Of a stretch of DNA of 64,000 nucleotides, positions 32,448-42,123 are shown piece by piece. Position 1 is the stretch's first letter; each line of letters opens with the position of its first letter. The position numbers and the translations under genes were made by a program. Source of the DNA: Oceanospirillaceae bacterium (lineage in GTDB: Bacteria; Pseudomonadota; Gammaproteobacteria; Pseudomonadales; Oceanobacteraceae); NCBI GenBank assembly GCA_002724925.1, contig PBQA01000013.1, positions 186,001 through 250,000 on the forward strand. Direction: 5' to 3'. The notes under the pieces were generated by a model. The model saw only the letters and a list, made by a program, of their open reading frames with translations. It searched no databases and had not been told where the DNA came from.

Positions 32448-33687
32448 CGTTGCCCAACACTACGTATTTCTGAGAAGTCAGGCCATCCAGGCCGACGGGG
32501 CCACGGGCGTGGATTTTGTCGGTGGAAATACCAATTTCTGCACCCAGACCGTATTCGAAGCCATCTGCGAAGCGGGTCGATGCATTGACCATGACGGATG
32601 AGCTGTCTACTTCGGTCAGGAACTGGCGGGCCAGAGTGTAGTTTTCACTGATGATGCTGTCGGTATGGTGAGAGCCATAGGTATTGATATGGTCAATGGC
32701 TTCGTCCATATCTTCGACAATTTTTACGGCGAGAATGGGCGCCAGGTATTCTTCGTGCCAATCTGCTTCGGTCGCGGCAACCATGTCAGAAACGATATCG
32801 CGTGCCTTATCACAGCCACGTAATTCAACCCCGAGCTGTTCATACGCGTCGGCCAGCTCCGGCAGAATCGTGCCCGCGATGCCAGCATGCACCAGCAGCG
32901 TCTCCATGGTATTGCAGGTGCCGTAGCGGTGCGTTTTCGAGTTGATCGCAATATTAATTGCTTTGCTGCGATCGGCCTCACGGTCGATATAAACGTGACA
33001 GATACCATCAAGATGTTTGATGACGGCAACGCGCGCATCGCGGCTGATGCGTTCGATCAGGCCTTTGCCGCCACGCGGTACAATGACGTCGACATATTCG
33101 GGCATCGTGATCAGTTGACCAACCGCTTCGCGGTCTGTGGTCTCGACGACCTGAACGCAGGCTTCTGGCAGCCCTACGGCTTTCAGAGCGGTAGTGATGC
33201 ATTCAGCCAGTGCCTTGTTCGACGCAATGGCCTCAGAACCCCCACGCAGAATCGCGGCATTGCCTGATTTCAGGCACAGGCTGGCGGCTTCGATCGTTAC
33301 GTTCGGGCGACTCTCATAAATAATACCGATCACACCGAGAGGAACGCGCATCTTACCAATCTGGATACCGCTCGGGCGGTATTTCATGTCGGTAATCTCA
33401 CCCACAGGGTCGGGCAGTGCAGCGACCTGTTGCAGGCCTTCAATCATGGTATCGATGCGTGCGTCTGTGAGTTCAAGGCGATCCAGCAATGCTGCATCGA
33501 GGCCGTTTTCTGCACCACGGGCCATGTCTTCTGCATTCGCGGCACGCAGTGTATCGCGGCTGTTGCTGATTTCGTCAGCAATGGCGAGCAGTGCGCGGTT
33601 TTTGTCATTGGTGGACGCCCGGGCCATGGCGCGGGATGCAGCGCGGGCCTGCTGGCCAAGGGTCTGCATATAGTCAGCAACGTTCAT
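32431..33687 (-). CDS. proA: Gamma-glutamyl phosphate reductase
   Basis: A 418-residue aldehyde-dehydrogenase-fold enzyme; the catalytic Cys is in [17 protein letters not shown], and [15 protein letters not shown] and [11 protein letters not shown] are typical of ProA. It makes glutamate-5-semialdehyde, the second step of proline synthesis; the first enzyme ProB is at 51154. The ATG at 33687 has AAGGTG upstream; a longer start at 33741 is rejected. First gene of the operon running to rlpA. Confidence 0.95.
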   Translation of the reverse strand: MNVADYMQTLGQQARAASRAMARASTNDKNRALLAIADEISNSRDTLRAANAEDMARGAENGLDAALLDRLELTDARIDTMIEGLQQVAALPDPVGEITDMKYRPSGIQIGKMRVPLGVIGIIYESRPNVTIEAASLCLKSGNAAILRGGSEAIASNKALAECITTALKAVGLPEACVQVVETTDREAVGQLITMPEYVDVIVPRGGKGLIERISRDARVAVIKHLDGICHVYIDREADRSKAINIAINSKTHRYGTCNTMETLLVHAGIAGTILPELADAYEQLGVELRGCDKARDIVSDMVAATEADWHEEYLAPILAVKIVEDMDEAIDHINTYGSHHTDSIISENYTLARQFLTEVDSSSVMVNASTRFADGFEYGLGAEIGISTDKIHARGPVGLDGLTSQKYVVLGNGEVRK

Positions 33688-33801
33688 CTGGAACACCTTA
33701 AAACGGAAAGTCTGTAAGTCAGAGTGTGCGATAGTATACACGAACTACTACACTGTTTAGCGGAGGCCGAGAGGTCAGAGTTTGTCAGGAACCCGTTATT
33801 C

Positions 33802-34740
33802 ATGGAAAAAGCACGCTTTCACAGTCTGGTAGTGCTGCAGGTCAAAGTTATTTATTGCCTCTTTGCGGCACTGGCGTTGAGTATTATCGCCGTGCTGGAT
33901 CTGGTTGAGGCACGCACAGTATTCGCGGCGGTCGCTGCCGGATTTGCTCTTGCTCTGTTGTTGTATGCACTGATTCTTCTGTTGCGAGGTCAGCAGCGAT
34001 CATCGCCCGTGACCGAATGGTTGATGATTTTTGGGTTGTGTCTGTTTACTTTGTTCGGCATGCAGCGCAGTGAAGACGTGGTGCACTGGGTGTACTTCGT
34101 GCCGGGTTACATCTATTTCATGTTTCCTTTTCATGTTGCCAGCTATTTTGCGCTGATTTACAGCACCGCGATGGTGTTGATGGTGATCAGTGAATTCGAC
34201 AGTTACCTGCGGTTGCAGATTTTGTTTACCTACGGCGCCTGTTACGCCTTTGCGGTTATGTATGCGTTGATCAATGACCGACACAACCACGGGCTGAGCG
34301 CTATTGTGAATACCGATCCGGTGACGCAGGTGTATAACCAGTATCAGCTGGGCCTCGACCTGTCGAAGGAGATGACTCGGGCCGATCGTCAGATAGATCT
34401 TCTTAGTCTCGTCGGTATTGCGGTACCAACCAGCTGGCAGGTGTTAAAAACCGAGGAGTATGAGAGCCGCCTCAGTTATCTGACCAAGCGCCTGAAGCGA
34501 TGTCTGCGGCGATTCGATACCTGTTACCGGCTTGATTCCGATGTGTTCGTTGTTTTGCTTCCACACAGCACTCAAAACGTAGTGGAAGCCTTGTGTGAAA
34601 ACCTCATGGATGATCTTGAGGGCAGTGGTCGGTTCGAGGGGCTTGCTGACATCAGGCTGCATCGTGATGTCTACAGGCCGGAAGATGATGTCGATGTATT
34701 GATCGAACGGATAGAGAGAAAGCTCAATGATCAGCTTTAA
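33802..34740 (+). CDS. Membrane protein with degenerate GGDEF domain (first of a pair)
   Basis: About 312 residues. The N-terminal half has five or six hydrophobic spans; the C-terminal half has the entry motif of a GGDEF domain (TDPVTQVYNQYQLGLDL) but at the GG(D/E)EF signature reads YRLDSDVFVVLLP, so diguanylate cyclase activity is unlikely. It may bind GTP or another partner through the degenerate fold. The ATG at 33802 (MEKARFHS) is preferred to a GTG at 33724, because it aligns with the next gene's start. Its last 14 bases overlap the downstream paralogue. Confidence 0.7.
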   Translation: MEKARFHSLVVLQVKVIYCLFAALALSIIAVLDLVEARTVFAAVAAGFALALLLYALILLLRGQQRSSPVTEWLMIFGLCLFTLFGMQRSEDVVHWVYFVPGYIYFMFPFHVASYFALIYSTAMVLMVISEFDSYLRLQILFTYGACYAFAVMYALINDRHNHGLSAIVNTDPVTQVYNQYQLGLDLSKEMTRADRQIDLLSLVGIAVPTSWQVLKTEEYESRLSYLTKRLKRCLRRFDTCYRLDSDVFVVLLPHSTQNVVEALCENLMDDLEGSGRFEGLADIRLHRDVYRPEDDVDVLIERIERKLNDQL

Positions 34741-35719
34741 TACGCCGCCTCAGGAGCAACTGTTGCCCCGCTTGCAGGTGATTGTTTATTCGCTGGTGGC
34801 CTTTGCGCTGCTGTTATTGATTTACGATCAGTACCGCCAGGGTCTGTATTCATTGGTTCTGGCAAATGCGATATCGATTCCAGCGTTTCTGTTCAGCGCT
34901 GCCTACATATACATCAACCGCGATCGTGATTCGTTTCTCTGGGTGAATTACCCCTTAGTGGCAGCGCTTGCGGGGTTGGCTCTGGTGCAATTACCAAGAT
35001 ATCCCGACCTTATGATCCATTACCTGTTCGCGATGCCGATGTTTACGTATTTCTGTTTGCCTATGCAGCATGCGACGGTCGTTAATATTCTCGTCGCCGG
35101 TGCGATGGGCGTGATTCTCTGGGGTAAGGTGGATGTTCAGACAGCGGTGCGTTACACCACTAATTTTTCGCTGTTGGTACTGTCGACCTGGTGTTTTTCT
35201 TATCTGACGTTGTTGAAAGGGATATCGCTACAGCGTCTTGCACTCACCGATCAGGTGTCGGGTGCCTATAATCGTGAACATTTTTATCATCTGTTGGAAC
35301 GTGAGCTGGCCCGAGGTGAGGCGACTCGCCAGAGTGTCAGTATGATCGGTATTGTGTTGGATGATTACCGTCAGTTGATAGATCTGCATGGCAACCGCTC
35401 TGTGGTGCAGTTTATGCCGCAGTTCGTTAAGAAAATCCGTCAGTTGATTCGTGGCGAAGACGATATTTTCAGGCTCGAAGACGACCTGATTATGCTGGTA
35501 TTACCTAATTGCGGTGAAGAAGGCGCCATTGTTCTGATGGAGCGTATTAAGCGAAAAGTTCAGGAACAGTCCTGGAGGCCGTTTGCGGAGGTCTCTATCA
35601 GCATTGCTGCAGTAACGCGCAATGCCGATGAAGACAGCGAATCTATTGAAAAGCGGTTGCTCAAACGCCTGAATAAACAGCAGAAAACCAGCCTGCAGCT
35701 GGCAGCTTTCAGCGACTGA
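34727..35719 (+). CDS. Membrane protein with degenerate GGDEF domain (second of a pair)
   Basis: A 330-residue paralogue of the preceding gene in the same layout: about six hydrophobic spans, then LALTDQVSGAYNREHFYHLL (a normal GGDEF entry motif) and at the signature FRLEDDLIMLVLPN, again lacking GGxEF. The retained aspartates in EDD could still hold a metal or nucleotide weakly. Neither copy has an EAL domain. The two overlap by 14 bases and are surely co-translated. Convergent with, and overlapping by 11 bases, the methyltransferase gene. Confidence 0.75.
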   Translation: MISFNTPPQEQLLPRLQVIVYSLVAFALLLLIYDQYRQGLYSLVLANAISIPAFLFSAAYIYINRDRDSFLWVNYPLVAALAGLALVQLPRYPDLMIHYLFAMPMFTYFCLPMQHATVVNILVAGAMGVILWGKVDVQTAVRYTTNFSLLVLSTWCFSYLTLLKGISLQRLALTDQVSGAYNREHFYHLLERELARGEATRQSVSMIGIVLDDYRQLIDLHGNRSVVQFMPQFVKKIRQLIRGEDDIFRLEDDLIMLVLPNCGEEGAIVLMERIKRKVQEQSWRPFAEVSISIAAVTRNADEDSESIEKRLLKRLNKQQKTSLQLAAFSD

Positions 35720-36602
35720 TTCCCGCTTTAATGATGCGCACCAGAGTTTGAATTTTTACTTCTGGCAAGTGACTTAGCTTGCCGTAGAAGCTTGCTGGGT
35801 CATGGACTTCAACATCATCAAACCCGTCTTCCTGGAAGCCTTGTTTGATGGCTGTATCGGAAGGATAGTGCAGTGGCCATTGTCCACGAGTGAAGAGACC
35901 AACCAGTTTCTGTGCAAATTTCACGTAGCGGTAGGACGGGTGCTCGGCAAAATCAGGGTACAGATCCGTCACGTACCAGCCTTTCGGGAAGGTTTTTAAT
36001 CCGCTGGCCATGCGTGACCAGACCTCACGGATCTCATCCAGTGCAAAGTAGTTCACCAGCCCTTCGGTAATAATCAGAGTGGGTTGTGTCGGATCGAGCT
36101 CACTCAGTAGTGCACCAATTGATGCTGGTCCGTCAGCGTTGAGGATGTTGCACTCGCGAACTTCGTGCCCGTCGACCAGTCCTACTTCTTCAAGAAGCGC
36201 TTTTTTCCGTGCTGCCATGCCGGGCAGGTCACCCTCAATGTAGCGTAGCTGAGGGTAGGCTTGTTTCAGGCGATAGCCTCGGGGCGAGAGACCGCAAGCA
36301 AGCTCGACTACTTGAGTGACACCCTCTTTTTCGATCAGTTCTTTTACCTGATGATCAATGACTGAGTGGCGTTGAAGCAGGAATATGTCAATGTCAGCAC
36401 CCGCAAGTGCTCGTAGCAAGGCATTAACCGGGGCCAGCGTCGCATTTGCAAACTGTCCGGCGCGGGTGACAAATCCTTGGGCTGAGAGGCCGTGTTTGTA
36501 CCAGATATAACCGGTGTAGTGAGCACTTACGCTGATTCGCGAGGTGTCTGTAGACGCTGACTTCATTGTAGTATCCGGGGAGTGTCGTGAGCGGGAGCCC
36601 AT
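35709..36602 (-). CDS. Class I SAM-dependent methyltransferase (leucine carboxyl methyltransferase-like)
   Basis: Up to 297 residues. VVELACGLSPRGYRL is the SAM-binding motif I, followed by RYIEGDLPGMAARK and TLIITEGLVNYFALDEI, the pattern of the LCMT/COG3315 family of O-methyltransferases. Substrate unknown. Two starts are possible: ATG 36602, with an AAGGA upstream, or ATG 36566 (MKSASTDT). It is a single-gene unit convergent with the GGDEF pair. Confidence 0.75.
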   Translation of the reverse strand: MGSRSRHSPDTTMKSASTDTSRISVSAHYTGYIWYKHGLSAQGFVTRAGQFANATLAPVNALLRALAGADIDIFLLQRHSVIDHQVKELIEKEGVTQVVELACGLSPRGYRLKQAYPQLRYIEGDLPGMAARKKALLEEVGLVDGHEVRECNILNADGPASIGALLSELDPTQPTLIITEGLVNYFALDEIREVWSRMASGLKTFPKGWYVTDLYPDFAEHPSYRYVKFAQKLVGLFTRGQWPLHYPSDTAIKQGFQEDGFDDVEVHDPASFYGKLSHLPEVKIQTLVRIIKAGISR

Positions 36603-36767
36603 CGCACGCCATTCCTTATTGTTTATATTGGTGGGACGAAGGTTAACTGTATATCTAGTTAAGGCGCAATGGATTTACCAGTCAATAATCGTGCAAATGC
36701 TGTGCAAAATCGACGAATGCCTGCCTGATGGCCATGTGCAGGCCGCAAAATATGGGGTGGAGGATCT

Positions 36768-37358
36768 TTGGGCGAAGTAAATTTTTCTGAGTGGGGCACC
36801 GGTCTTTTGTTGTGCGCCGTGTTTATTGTTTCTCTCATCGAGTCATTGGCTGTTGTCGGCTTGCTGGTACCTGGAGTAGGCCTTTTGCTGGCGCTCACTC
36901 TGGCAGCCGCCGCGGGCGACATCCCCCTTTGGTTGTGGGTTAGCTGTGGCACGGCTGGGGCTTTTCTGGGTGATGGCATCAGCTTCCTTCTTGGGCAACG
37001 CGCTGGCCCCGCGGTTCATGGCTGGCGTTTCTTTCAGCGGCATCCGCATTGGCTGACGCGGGGGGAAGTTTTTTTTCAGCGCTGGGGGATCTGGAGCATT
37101 ATGACAGGCCGCTTCATCGGGCCTATTCGTCCAGTGGTACCGCTGGTGGCGGGTGCTATGCGTATGTCACCGCGTCAGTTCTGGATCGCGAATACGATAT
37201 CTTCGCCCGCTTGGGGGGTGGCGTACCTGGCAACCATGTATTGGTTGGGAGAGGCATTTCGTGATGCCTTTGATTTGCCAGTCGTCGCCGCTTTGCTGGC
37301 CACGGCAACTTGTGTTGCCTTGTTGATCAGTGTGCTGATCAACAGGCGTCATGGCTAA
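36768..37358 (+). CDS. DedA family inner-membrane protein
   Basis: A 196-residue membrane protein with the DedA/SNARE-associated signature: SLIESLAVVGLLVPGVGLLL, GTAGAFLGDGISFLLGQ and the conserved FxGRFIGPIRPVVPLVAGAM-type loop (GRFIGPIRPVVPLVAG). DedA proteins include lipid flippases for undecaprenyl phosphate and phospholipids. TTG start at 36768 is backed by GGAGG about four bases upstream; no ATG fits. All key arginines are present. Confidence 0.9.
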   Translation: MGEVNFSEWGTGLLLCAVFIVSLIESLAVVGLLVPGVGLLLALTLAAAAGDIPLWLWVSCGTAGAFLGDGISFLLGQRAGPAVHGWRFFQRHPHWLTRGEVFFQRWGIWSIMTGRFIGPIRPVVPLVAGAMRMSPRQFWIANTISSPAWGVAYLATMYWLGEAFRDAFDLPVVAALLATATCVALLISVLINRRHG

Positions 37359-37622
37359 TCAATGGTGGGCAGAGCCATCGGAGTGGCGACTGCGCTCATA
37401 GGCCAGGTCTTTCTTTAACGATCCCATCTGATATTCAAGGTCGGCGTTTTTCTGTCGTAATTCGCGGTTTTCCTGTTCGTGGGCTTTATAACGCTCAGCC
37501 ATGCCGTCCAGCTCCTGCTTCGCTTCGTTAACGGCACTTTTCCAGCGCTTACCAAGAACCGATGCTGTCAGTGCGGCTCCCAATACGAAGCTGGCGATAA
37601 TGGCTGCAATTAACATCATCAT
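37359..37622 (-). CDS. Membrane-anchored coiled-coil protein
   Basis: An 87-residue protein: one N-terminal helix (MLIAAIIASFVLGAALTAS) then a charged coiled coil (VNEAKQELDGMAERYKAHEQ, RELRQKNADLEYQMGSLKKD). No family recognised with certainty; the layout recalls small division or wall-associated proteins such as YhcB. Starts in a run of three ATGs with GAGGA upstream. Convergent with dedA, sharing almost no spacer. Confidence 0.6.
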   Translation of the reverse strand: MMMLIAAIIASFVLGAALTASVLGKRWKSAVNEAKQELDGMAERYKAHEQENRELRQKNADLEYQMGSLKKDLAYERSRHSDGSAHH

Positions 37623-37706
37623 ATGGTCCTCAGAGTCTCGTAATTGAGACTCAATGATAACGAAAACCTGATACCATGCGCACCTGAATTACTGCAGGAG
37701 AAGGTT

Positions 37707-38729
37707 GTGTCTATCACTCAGTTTGTTGCCAGCACCGGCGCCCGTATGCGCGTGTTTGATCTTGGACGTCGTATATCCAAAATCGGTCTGAGCGAGTTCG
37801 AAGCGATTGAGGATCTGGCGCGACCTTATCCCACACCTTACCTCCGTCATGCCTGGGTGGGTATTCTCAGCTGGAATCCGGATGAACCCGGCCAGCACAA
37901 TATCTGGTTTCTGAAGCTTCCTTTAGACGAGCAGAATATTTTGCAACCGGGTCCGCGCGATCAGTTTCTTCAGCATTGGCTGCGTGTAGTGCAGCATCCG
38001 GACAAAGATCATGGCGAGGCGCCTTGTTCGTTTAAGCCTGACGGCAATCGCATGGCGTACTTTCATTCCATAGCATTGAAAACGCTGAAACAACCCGAGA
38101 CCAAGTATTACGCAACGGCACGCGCTTATTTCAGTGGCGATACAGGCTGGCAGAACTGGCAACAATTGGGGCTTCAGGGCATCGCTGAAGTGGTAGCAAG
38201 GCTGGATGAAAGCAATAACAGTGAGCTTTTACAGAAGGCGTTACCAGAAATGGATAAAGTCGGAGCCAGTGTCCCGCGCAATGTTCTGCTGGGCTTCCTT
38301 GAAAATGCGGAGCCTGATGTGAATCTGACCATCGCTCTGACAGACTCACTGGCGGCGGCGATGAAAGGCCAGCCCGATGCAACCGCACTGGCGCTTTACT
38401 GCCGGGCTATGTCGCAGAGCGTCAGCGTTAACCATCGACGCGATGTTCTGCAGCTGGTGTTGCAGCACCCATTGGCGAGTGAAGTGGAAATTCTCAGTGC
38501 CGTTGGCAGTCGTTGTTGGAACGACCTTGAAGGTGACACCTTGAGCCTCTACCTGGAGAAGTTGGCCCTGGCTGGGCAGGATGTGTTCCTTGCTCTGGTT
38601 GCCGATCTGATGACGTTGCCGGGTAAGCGCAAGCAGATTCTGGAGGCCTTCCGCAATCCTCAACGCAGTGATGAGTTGGGGGCAGCGATCGGTGTGCTGA
38701 TGAGTGCTGCCCGTGGCGGTGTGCAGTGA
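37707..38729 (+). CDS. DUF3549 family protein
   Basis: A 340-residue soluble protein. VSITQFVASTGARMRVFDLG, LRHAWVGILSWNP and the all-helical C-terminal half are the DUF3549 pattern seen throughout Pseudomonas and related genera. Function unknown. GTG start at 37707 follows AGGAGAAG; an earlier ATG at 37644 would run through the promoter. The stop overlaps the start of the ychJ-like gene (GTGA), so they are translationally coupled. Confidence 0.8.
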   Translation: MSITQFVASTGARMRVFDLGRRISKIGLSEFEAIEDLARPYPTPYLRHAWVGILSWNPDEPGQHNIWFLKLPLDEQNILQPGPRDQFLQHWLRVVQHPDKDHGEAPCSFKPDGNRMAYFHSIALKTLKQPETKYYATARAYFSGDTGWQNWQQLGLQGIAEVVARLDESNNSELLQKALPEMDKVGASVPRNVLLGFLENAEPDVNLTIALTDSLAAAMKGQPDATALALYCRAMSQSVSVNHRRDVLQLVLQHPLASEVEILSAVGSRCWNDLEGDTLSLYLEKLALAGQDVFLALVADLMTLPGKRKQILEAFRNPQRSDELGAAIGVLMSAARGGVQ

Positions 38730-39202
38730 GCCAGGTGGTAGACCAGCCACAGGCTCGGGCGAAGGAAGTCTGCCCGTGTAATAGGGGCAAAGCCTACGGC
38801 CAATGCTGTGGGCTCTATCACGGTGGTCAGGCAGCTCCGACACCTGAAGCCCTGATGCGCTCGCGTTATTCCGCTTTCGCGCTGGAGAACGCCGACTACT
38901 TGCTGGCTACGTGGCACAGAGATTACCGTCCGCAAACGATAGAATTCGCAGCAGATACACGCTGGACAGGGCTTGAAATATTGCAGGCAGGCAGCGATGG
39001 CGACACCGGCGTGGTGCATTTCGTCGCTACGTTTAACGAAGCGGGTGAGTGGCTTCTGCTGGAAGAAAAGTCACGTTTCGAACGACTTGAAGATCGTTGG
39101 TACTACCTGGCGGGTGAAACCGATTTCCGTCCGGCCAGTGTTGGGCGGAACGATCCCTGCCTGTGTGGCTCCGGGAAGAAATCAAAAAAGTGCTGCGGCT
39201 GA
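38726..39202 (+). CDS. YchJ family protein with two SEC-C motifs
   Basis: A 158-residue protein with zinc-binding SEC-C motifs at both ends: CPCNRGKAYGQCCGLYHGG near the N-terminus and NDPCLCGSGKKSKKCCG at the C-terminus. The middle is the YchJ central domain (LMRSRYSAFALENADYLLAT). Function is unsettled. GTG start overlapping the DUF3549 stop. Confidence 0.9.
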   Translation: MSQVVDQPQARAKEVCPCNRGKAYGQCCGLYHGGQAAPTPEALMRSRYSAFALENADYLLATWHRDYRPQTIEFAADTRWTGLEILQAGSDGDTGVVHFVATFNEAGEWLLLEEKSRFERLEDRWYYLAGETDFRPASVGRNDPCLCGSGKKSKKCCG

Positions 39203-39207
39203 CAGGC

Positions 39208-39483
39208 CTACTTTTCTGACGGCTGCATACCTTTCAATAGCATACCCCAGGTCATAGCGAGTGCGCCGGCCAGAGAGAGTAACAACATCAGGTTAATAAA
39301 GACCGTGTTGCGTTGGTAGTAGCTGATCTGGGGAACTGCTTCTTCTGAACAGGCACCGCTGGTATAGTCGTAGTGCAGTCCTGCGTCGGTGCAGTGACCG
39401 GCAGACATTAATTCAAAGCCGAAGGCAATAATCAGGATAATCGCAGGAAGGGCGAATAACAGGGAGCCGTAACGCGTCAGCAT
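39208..39483 (-). CDS. Hypothetical membrane protein, two spans
   Basis: A 91-residue protein with two hydrophobic helices (LLFALPAIILIIAFGFELM and FINLMLLLSLAGALAMTWG) separated by a short loop with two cysteines (HCTDAGLHYDYTSGAC) that would face the periplasm. No family recognised. Convergent with the ychJ-like gene and divergent from the coiled-coil gene at 39587. Confidence 0.55.
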   Translation of the reverse strand: MLTRYGSLLFALPAIILIIAFGFELMSAGHCTDAGLHYDYTSGACSEEAVPQISYYQRNTVFINLMLLLSLAGALAMTWGMLLKGMQPSEK

Positions 39484-39586
39484 GTGCGCAATCTCTCTAA
39501 ACGCAGAAAGGAAACTTGACAGAAGTTATAAGAAGTCTGCATCTTACCCCTCACTGCTGGTTCACCACAACGATAATAAGTGTTTC

Positions 39587-40702
39587 ATGAAAAAGATTTC
39601 TTTGCTTGTTTTGTCCGTATTTCTCGCGGCGTCGAATGCCTGGTCTGCAACACCTGAGCAACTGGATCAGCTGCTGCAACAGATCAAAAACGACATTTCG
39701 GCGAAGCGTCTGTCATCGCCCGAAGGCAATAACGCGCTGGAAAAAATAACCGAATTCCGCAGTGAAGCGCCTTTCGATTATCGCGTTGTGCCGCTCGCTT
39801 ACGACTGGGGCGAGGCGTACGTTTCTCTGTCCGCCCAGGCCCGGGAAAAGGGGCAGTTGAGCAAAGCTCAGGGGTATCTCGATAAGGTTTGGAAAGTAGC
39901 AGCCTTGACGCCGGGTCTTGAAGATGAGCAGCGAGCTCTGGATCAGGCCATGGCTAAATCTGGTGTGGATACCCGAGCTGTCGCAGCGAAAGAGAAAGCT
40001 GATGCTGAAGAGCAGGCACGTCAGCGCGAGTTGGCTGCTGCTGCAGAAAAAGAGAAAGAGCGTTTACGCATCGAGGCTGAGAAGCAACGTAAGATTGCGG
40101 CTGCAGAAGCGGCGGAAAAACGACGTCGTGAGGCGGCTGAGAAAGCGCGTCGTGCTGAGCAGGAACGCCAGCGTCGTGCCGAACAGGAACGTCAGCGCCA
40201 GATTGCCGCCGCAGCAGCTGCTAAAAAGAAGGCTTCGAGTTCGTCGCCAGTGCTGAATTCACCGATCGATCTTGATGATGTTGCGCTTGATCCTGTAGTA
40301 CCGGCTCCGGCATCTAAACCACGCCTTGCTGCGCCGAAGGCCGCTGCGAAAACACCAACGGCTCAGTCCACGCGACTCTGGGCGCAGGCGAAAGAAGAGA
40401 GCGACGCCATTGCGGAATATACGGTGCCACCTCAGGCACTGCAGTCCAAAGACCGTGCTATAGCCGATAAAATGGGTGATATCTGCCAGAAGATGGTGGA
40501 CGAAGACGCTTCTGTGGTTGTTCACTCGGCCAGTAAGTCGGATTATCGTTGGTTGGCTGTACGCCTGACTCTCTGCGCACGTCGCATTGACCGTGGATAC
40601 CGCCTGCGCCACAGCTATCAGCCAGTTGCCGTTGGGGAGTCTGCGATCGTGGCGCTGCACCCACCGCGCGATTCTTCTCTGCTTAAGCAGGTCGGTCAGT
40701 AA
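39587..40702 (+). CDS. Secreted Ala/Glu/Lys-rich coiled-coil protein
   Basis: A 371-residue protein with a signal peptide (ends NAWSA). Residues 20-125 are helical. About 130-215 is a long charged coiled coil of the TolA/IgA-linker type (EQARQRELAAAAEKEKERLR, RAEQERQRRAEQERQRQIAA), then a Pro/Ala linker and a C-terminal domain of about 100 residues ending GESAIVALHPPRDSSLLKQV. I do not recognise that domain. The layout suggests a periplasmic protein that spans distance or dimerises. ATG 39587 chosen because it starts the signal peptide. Confidence 0.6.
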   Translation: MKKISLLVLSVFLAASNAWSATPEQLDQLLQQIKNDISAKRLSSPEGNNALEKITEFRSEAPFDYRVVPLAYDWGEAYVSLSAQAREKGQLSKAQGYLDKVWKVAALTPGLEDEQRALDQAMAKSGVDTRAVAAKEKADAEEQARQRELAAAAEKEKERLRIEAEKQRKIAAAEAAEKRRREAAEKARRAEQERQRRAEQERQRQIAAAAAAKKKASSSSPVLNSPIDLDDVALDPVVPAPASKPRLAAPKAAAKTPTAQSTRLWAQAKEESDAIAEYTVPPQALQSKDRAIADKMGDICQKMVDEDASVVVHSASKSDYRWLAVRLTLCARRIDRGYRLRHSYQPVAVGESAIVALHPPRDSSLLKQVGQ

Positions 40703-40849
40703 GCCGTCGGAAATGCCGGTCGTGGTTCCCTCGGGTGGAACCAATACCTGTGGCTCGGGTCGTATGAGCGGAGAGCGCTGACAAGCGCGTCAGCCGTGAT
40801 ACAATCCGGGCCATTATTGTTTTAATTCAGCCAATACTGATAGCGAACC

Positions 40850-41998
40850 ATGTACTTATTCCGTCTGTTTATTTCTGCGTTACTGTTTTCTTTTTCTTCA
40901 CTGACTCTTGCAGCTGTCATTATTCCTAAACCTCCGGTTCTGGACGCCACTGCGTACATACTGATGGATGCGGACAGTGGCGAAGTGCTGGTTGAGCATA
41001 ACTCTGGTGAACGCCTGCCACCGGCGAGCATGACGAAAATGATGACCAGCTACATTGCTGTTCATGAGATTATTGAAGGCAATGTCACTGAAGATACGAT
41101 GGTGCCGATCAGTGTTACAGCCTGGAAAAAAGGCGGCTCCAAGATGTGGGTCCGCGAGGGCACTGAAGTGAAGATGATTGATCTCCTGCGCGGCATTATC
41201 GTGCAGTCGGGTAATGATGCTTCAATCGCAGTGGCTGAATACTTCGCGGGTTCAGAAAGCGCGTTTGCGGGCTGGATGAATCAGTACGCTCAGGAGTTTG
41301 GTATGTTCGATACCAACTTCGAAAACGCGACAGGCTGGCCTGCCGAAGGCCATCTGACCACGGCCAGAGACCTTGCTTTGCTGGCTAAACACATTATTAA
41401 AGACCACCCTACCTACTATGGCCTGTACGCTGAAAAGTATTTTGAATACAACGATATCCGTCAGCCAAACCGCAACAAGCTGTTGTGGCGCGATCCTAGC
41501 GTTGATGGCCTGAAGACTGGTCACACTGAAGAAGCAGGATACTGTCTGGCTGCTTCGGCAAAACGCGATAACACCCGTCTGATTGCGGTAGTAATGGGGA
41601 CGCGCAGTGAAGAGGCTCGTGCTCGTGAGACTCAGAAGTTGCTGGGTTATGGGTTCCGCTATTTCGAAACACACAAGCTGTACAGTAAAGGCGATGTGTT
41701 GGCGACTGAGAAAGTCTGGCTGGCGAAGCAGGACACCATCGACCTGGTGGTTGCTGAAGACATTTACATGACCCTGCCGCGTGGCTCGCGGGGTGAGTTA
41801 GTCGCAGAAGTCGTTAGCCCTGATTATCCAGAAGCTCCGCTGTCGGCCGGGCAGGGTGTTGGCACGCTGACGCTGAAGATGGGTGAGGAAGAACTGGGCA
41901 AGCATGATCTTGTTGCAGCGACGGATATTGAAGAGTCGGGCTTCTTTGGACGTCTGATCGGATCCATCAAACTTTTCTTCGTGCGCCTCTTCGCCTGA
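40850..41998 (+). CDS. dacC: D-alanyl-D-alanine carboxypeptidase (PBP5/6 family)
   Basis: A 382-residue low-mass PBP: signal peptide, active-site SxxK in PPASMTKMMTSY, SGN in VQSGNDASIAVAE and KTG in DGLKTGHTEEAGYCLAAS, then the PBP5 C-terminal beta domain and an amphipathic membrane anchor (IGSIKLFFVRLFA). It trims the terminal D-Ala from stem peptides. First gene of dacC-ybeD-lipB-lipA. In related genomes it directly follows rlpA; here it is 14 kb away on the other strand. Confidence 0.94.
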   Translation: MYLFRLFISALLFSFSSLTLAAVIIPKPPVLDATAYILMDADSGEVLVEHNSGERLPPASMTKMMTSYIAVHEIIEGNVTEDTMVPISVTAWKKGGSKMWVREGTEVKMIDLLRGIIVQSGNDASIAVAEYFAGSESAFAGWMNQYAQEFGMFDTNFENATGWPAEGHLTTARDLALLAKHIIKDHPTYYGLYAEKYFEYNDIRQPNRNKLLWRDPSVDGLKTGHTEEAGYCLAASAKRDNTRLIAVVMGTRSEEARARETQKLLGYGFRYFETHKLYSKGDVLATEKVWLAKQDTIDLVVAEDIYMTLPRGSRGELVAEVVSPDYPEAPLSAGQGVGTLTLKMGEEELGKHDLVAATDIEESGFFGRLIGSIKLFFVRLFA

Positions 41999-42050
41999 AG
42001 CTGGTGCCACTAGGCTGCCGCTGACCGTACTGGCAGCACACTTTTCATGT

Positions 42051-42076
42051 CTGCCGCTTGAAAATTCAGGCGGCAG
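42051..42076 (+). repeat. Inverted repeat in the dacC-ybeD spacer
   Basis: CTGCCGC and GCGGCAG pair perfectly across a 12-base loop, 47 bases before ybeD. It may be an attenuator or processing site between the two genes. No T-run follows. Confidence 0.4.
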
Positions 42077-42123
42077 CATCCATAAATGTAACCATTGTTC
42101 TGTTTATCTTCTGAGATACCGCC

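Noticed and set aside
39482-39586. N-terminal extension of the coiled-coil protein
   Set aside because: It would put 35 polar residues before a clear signal peptide; the ATG at 39587 starts that peptide.
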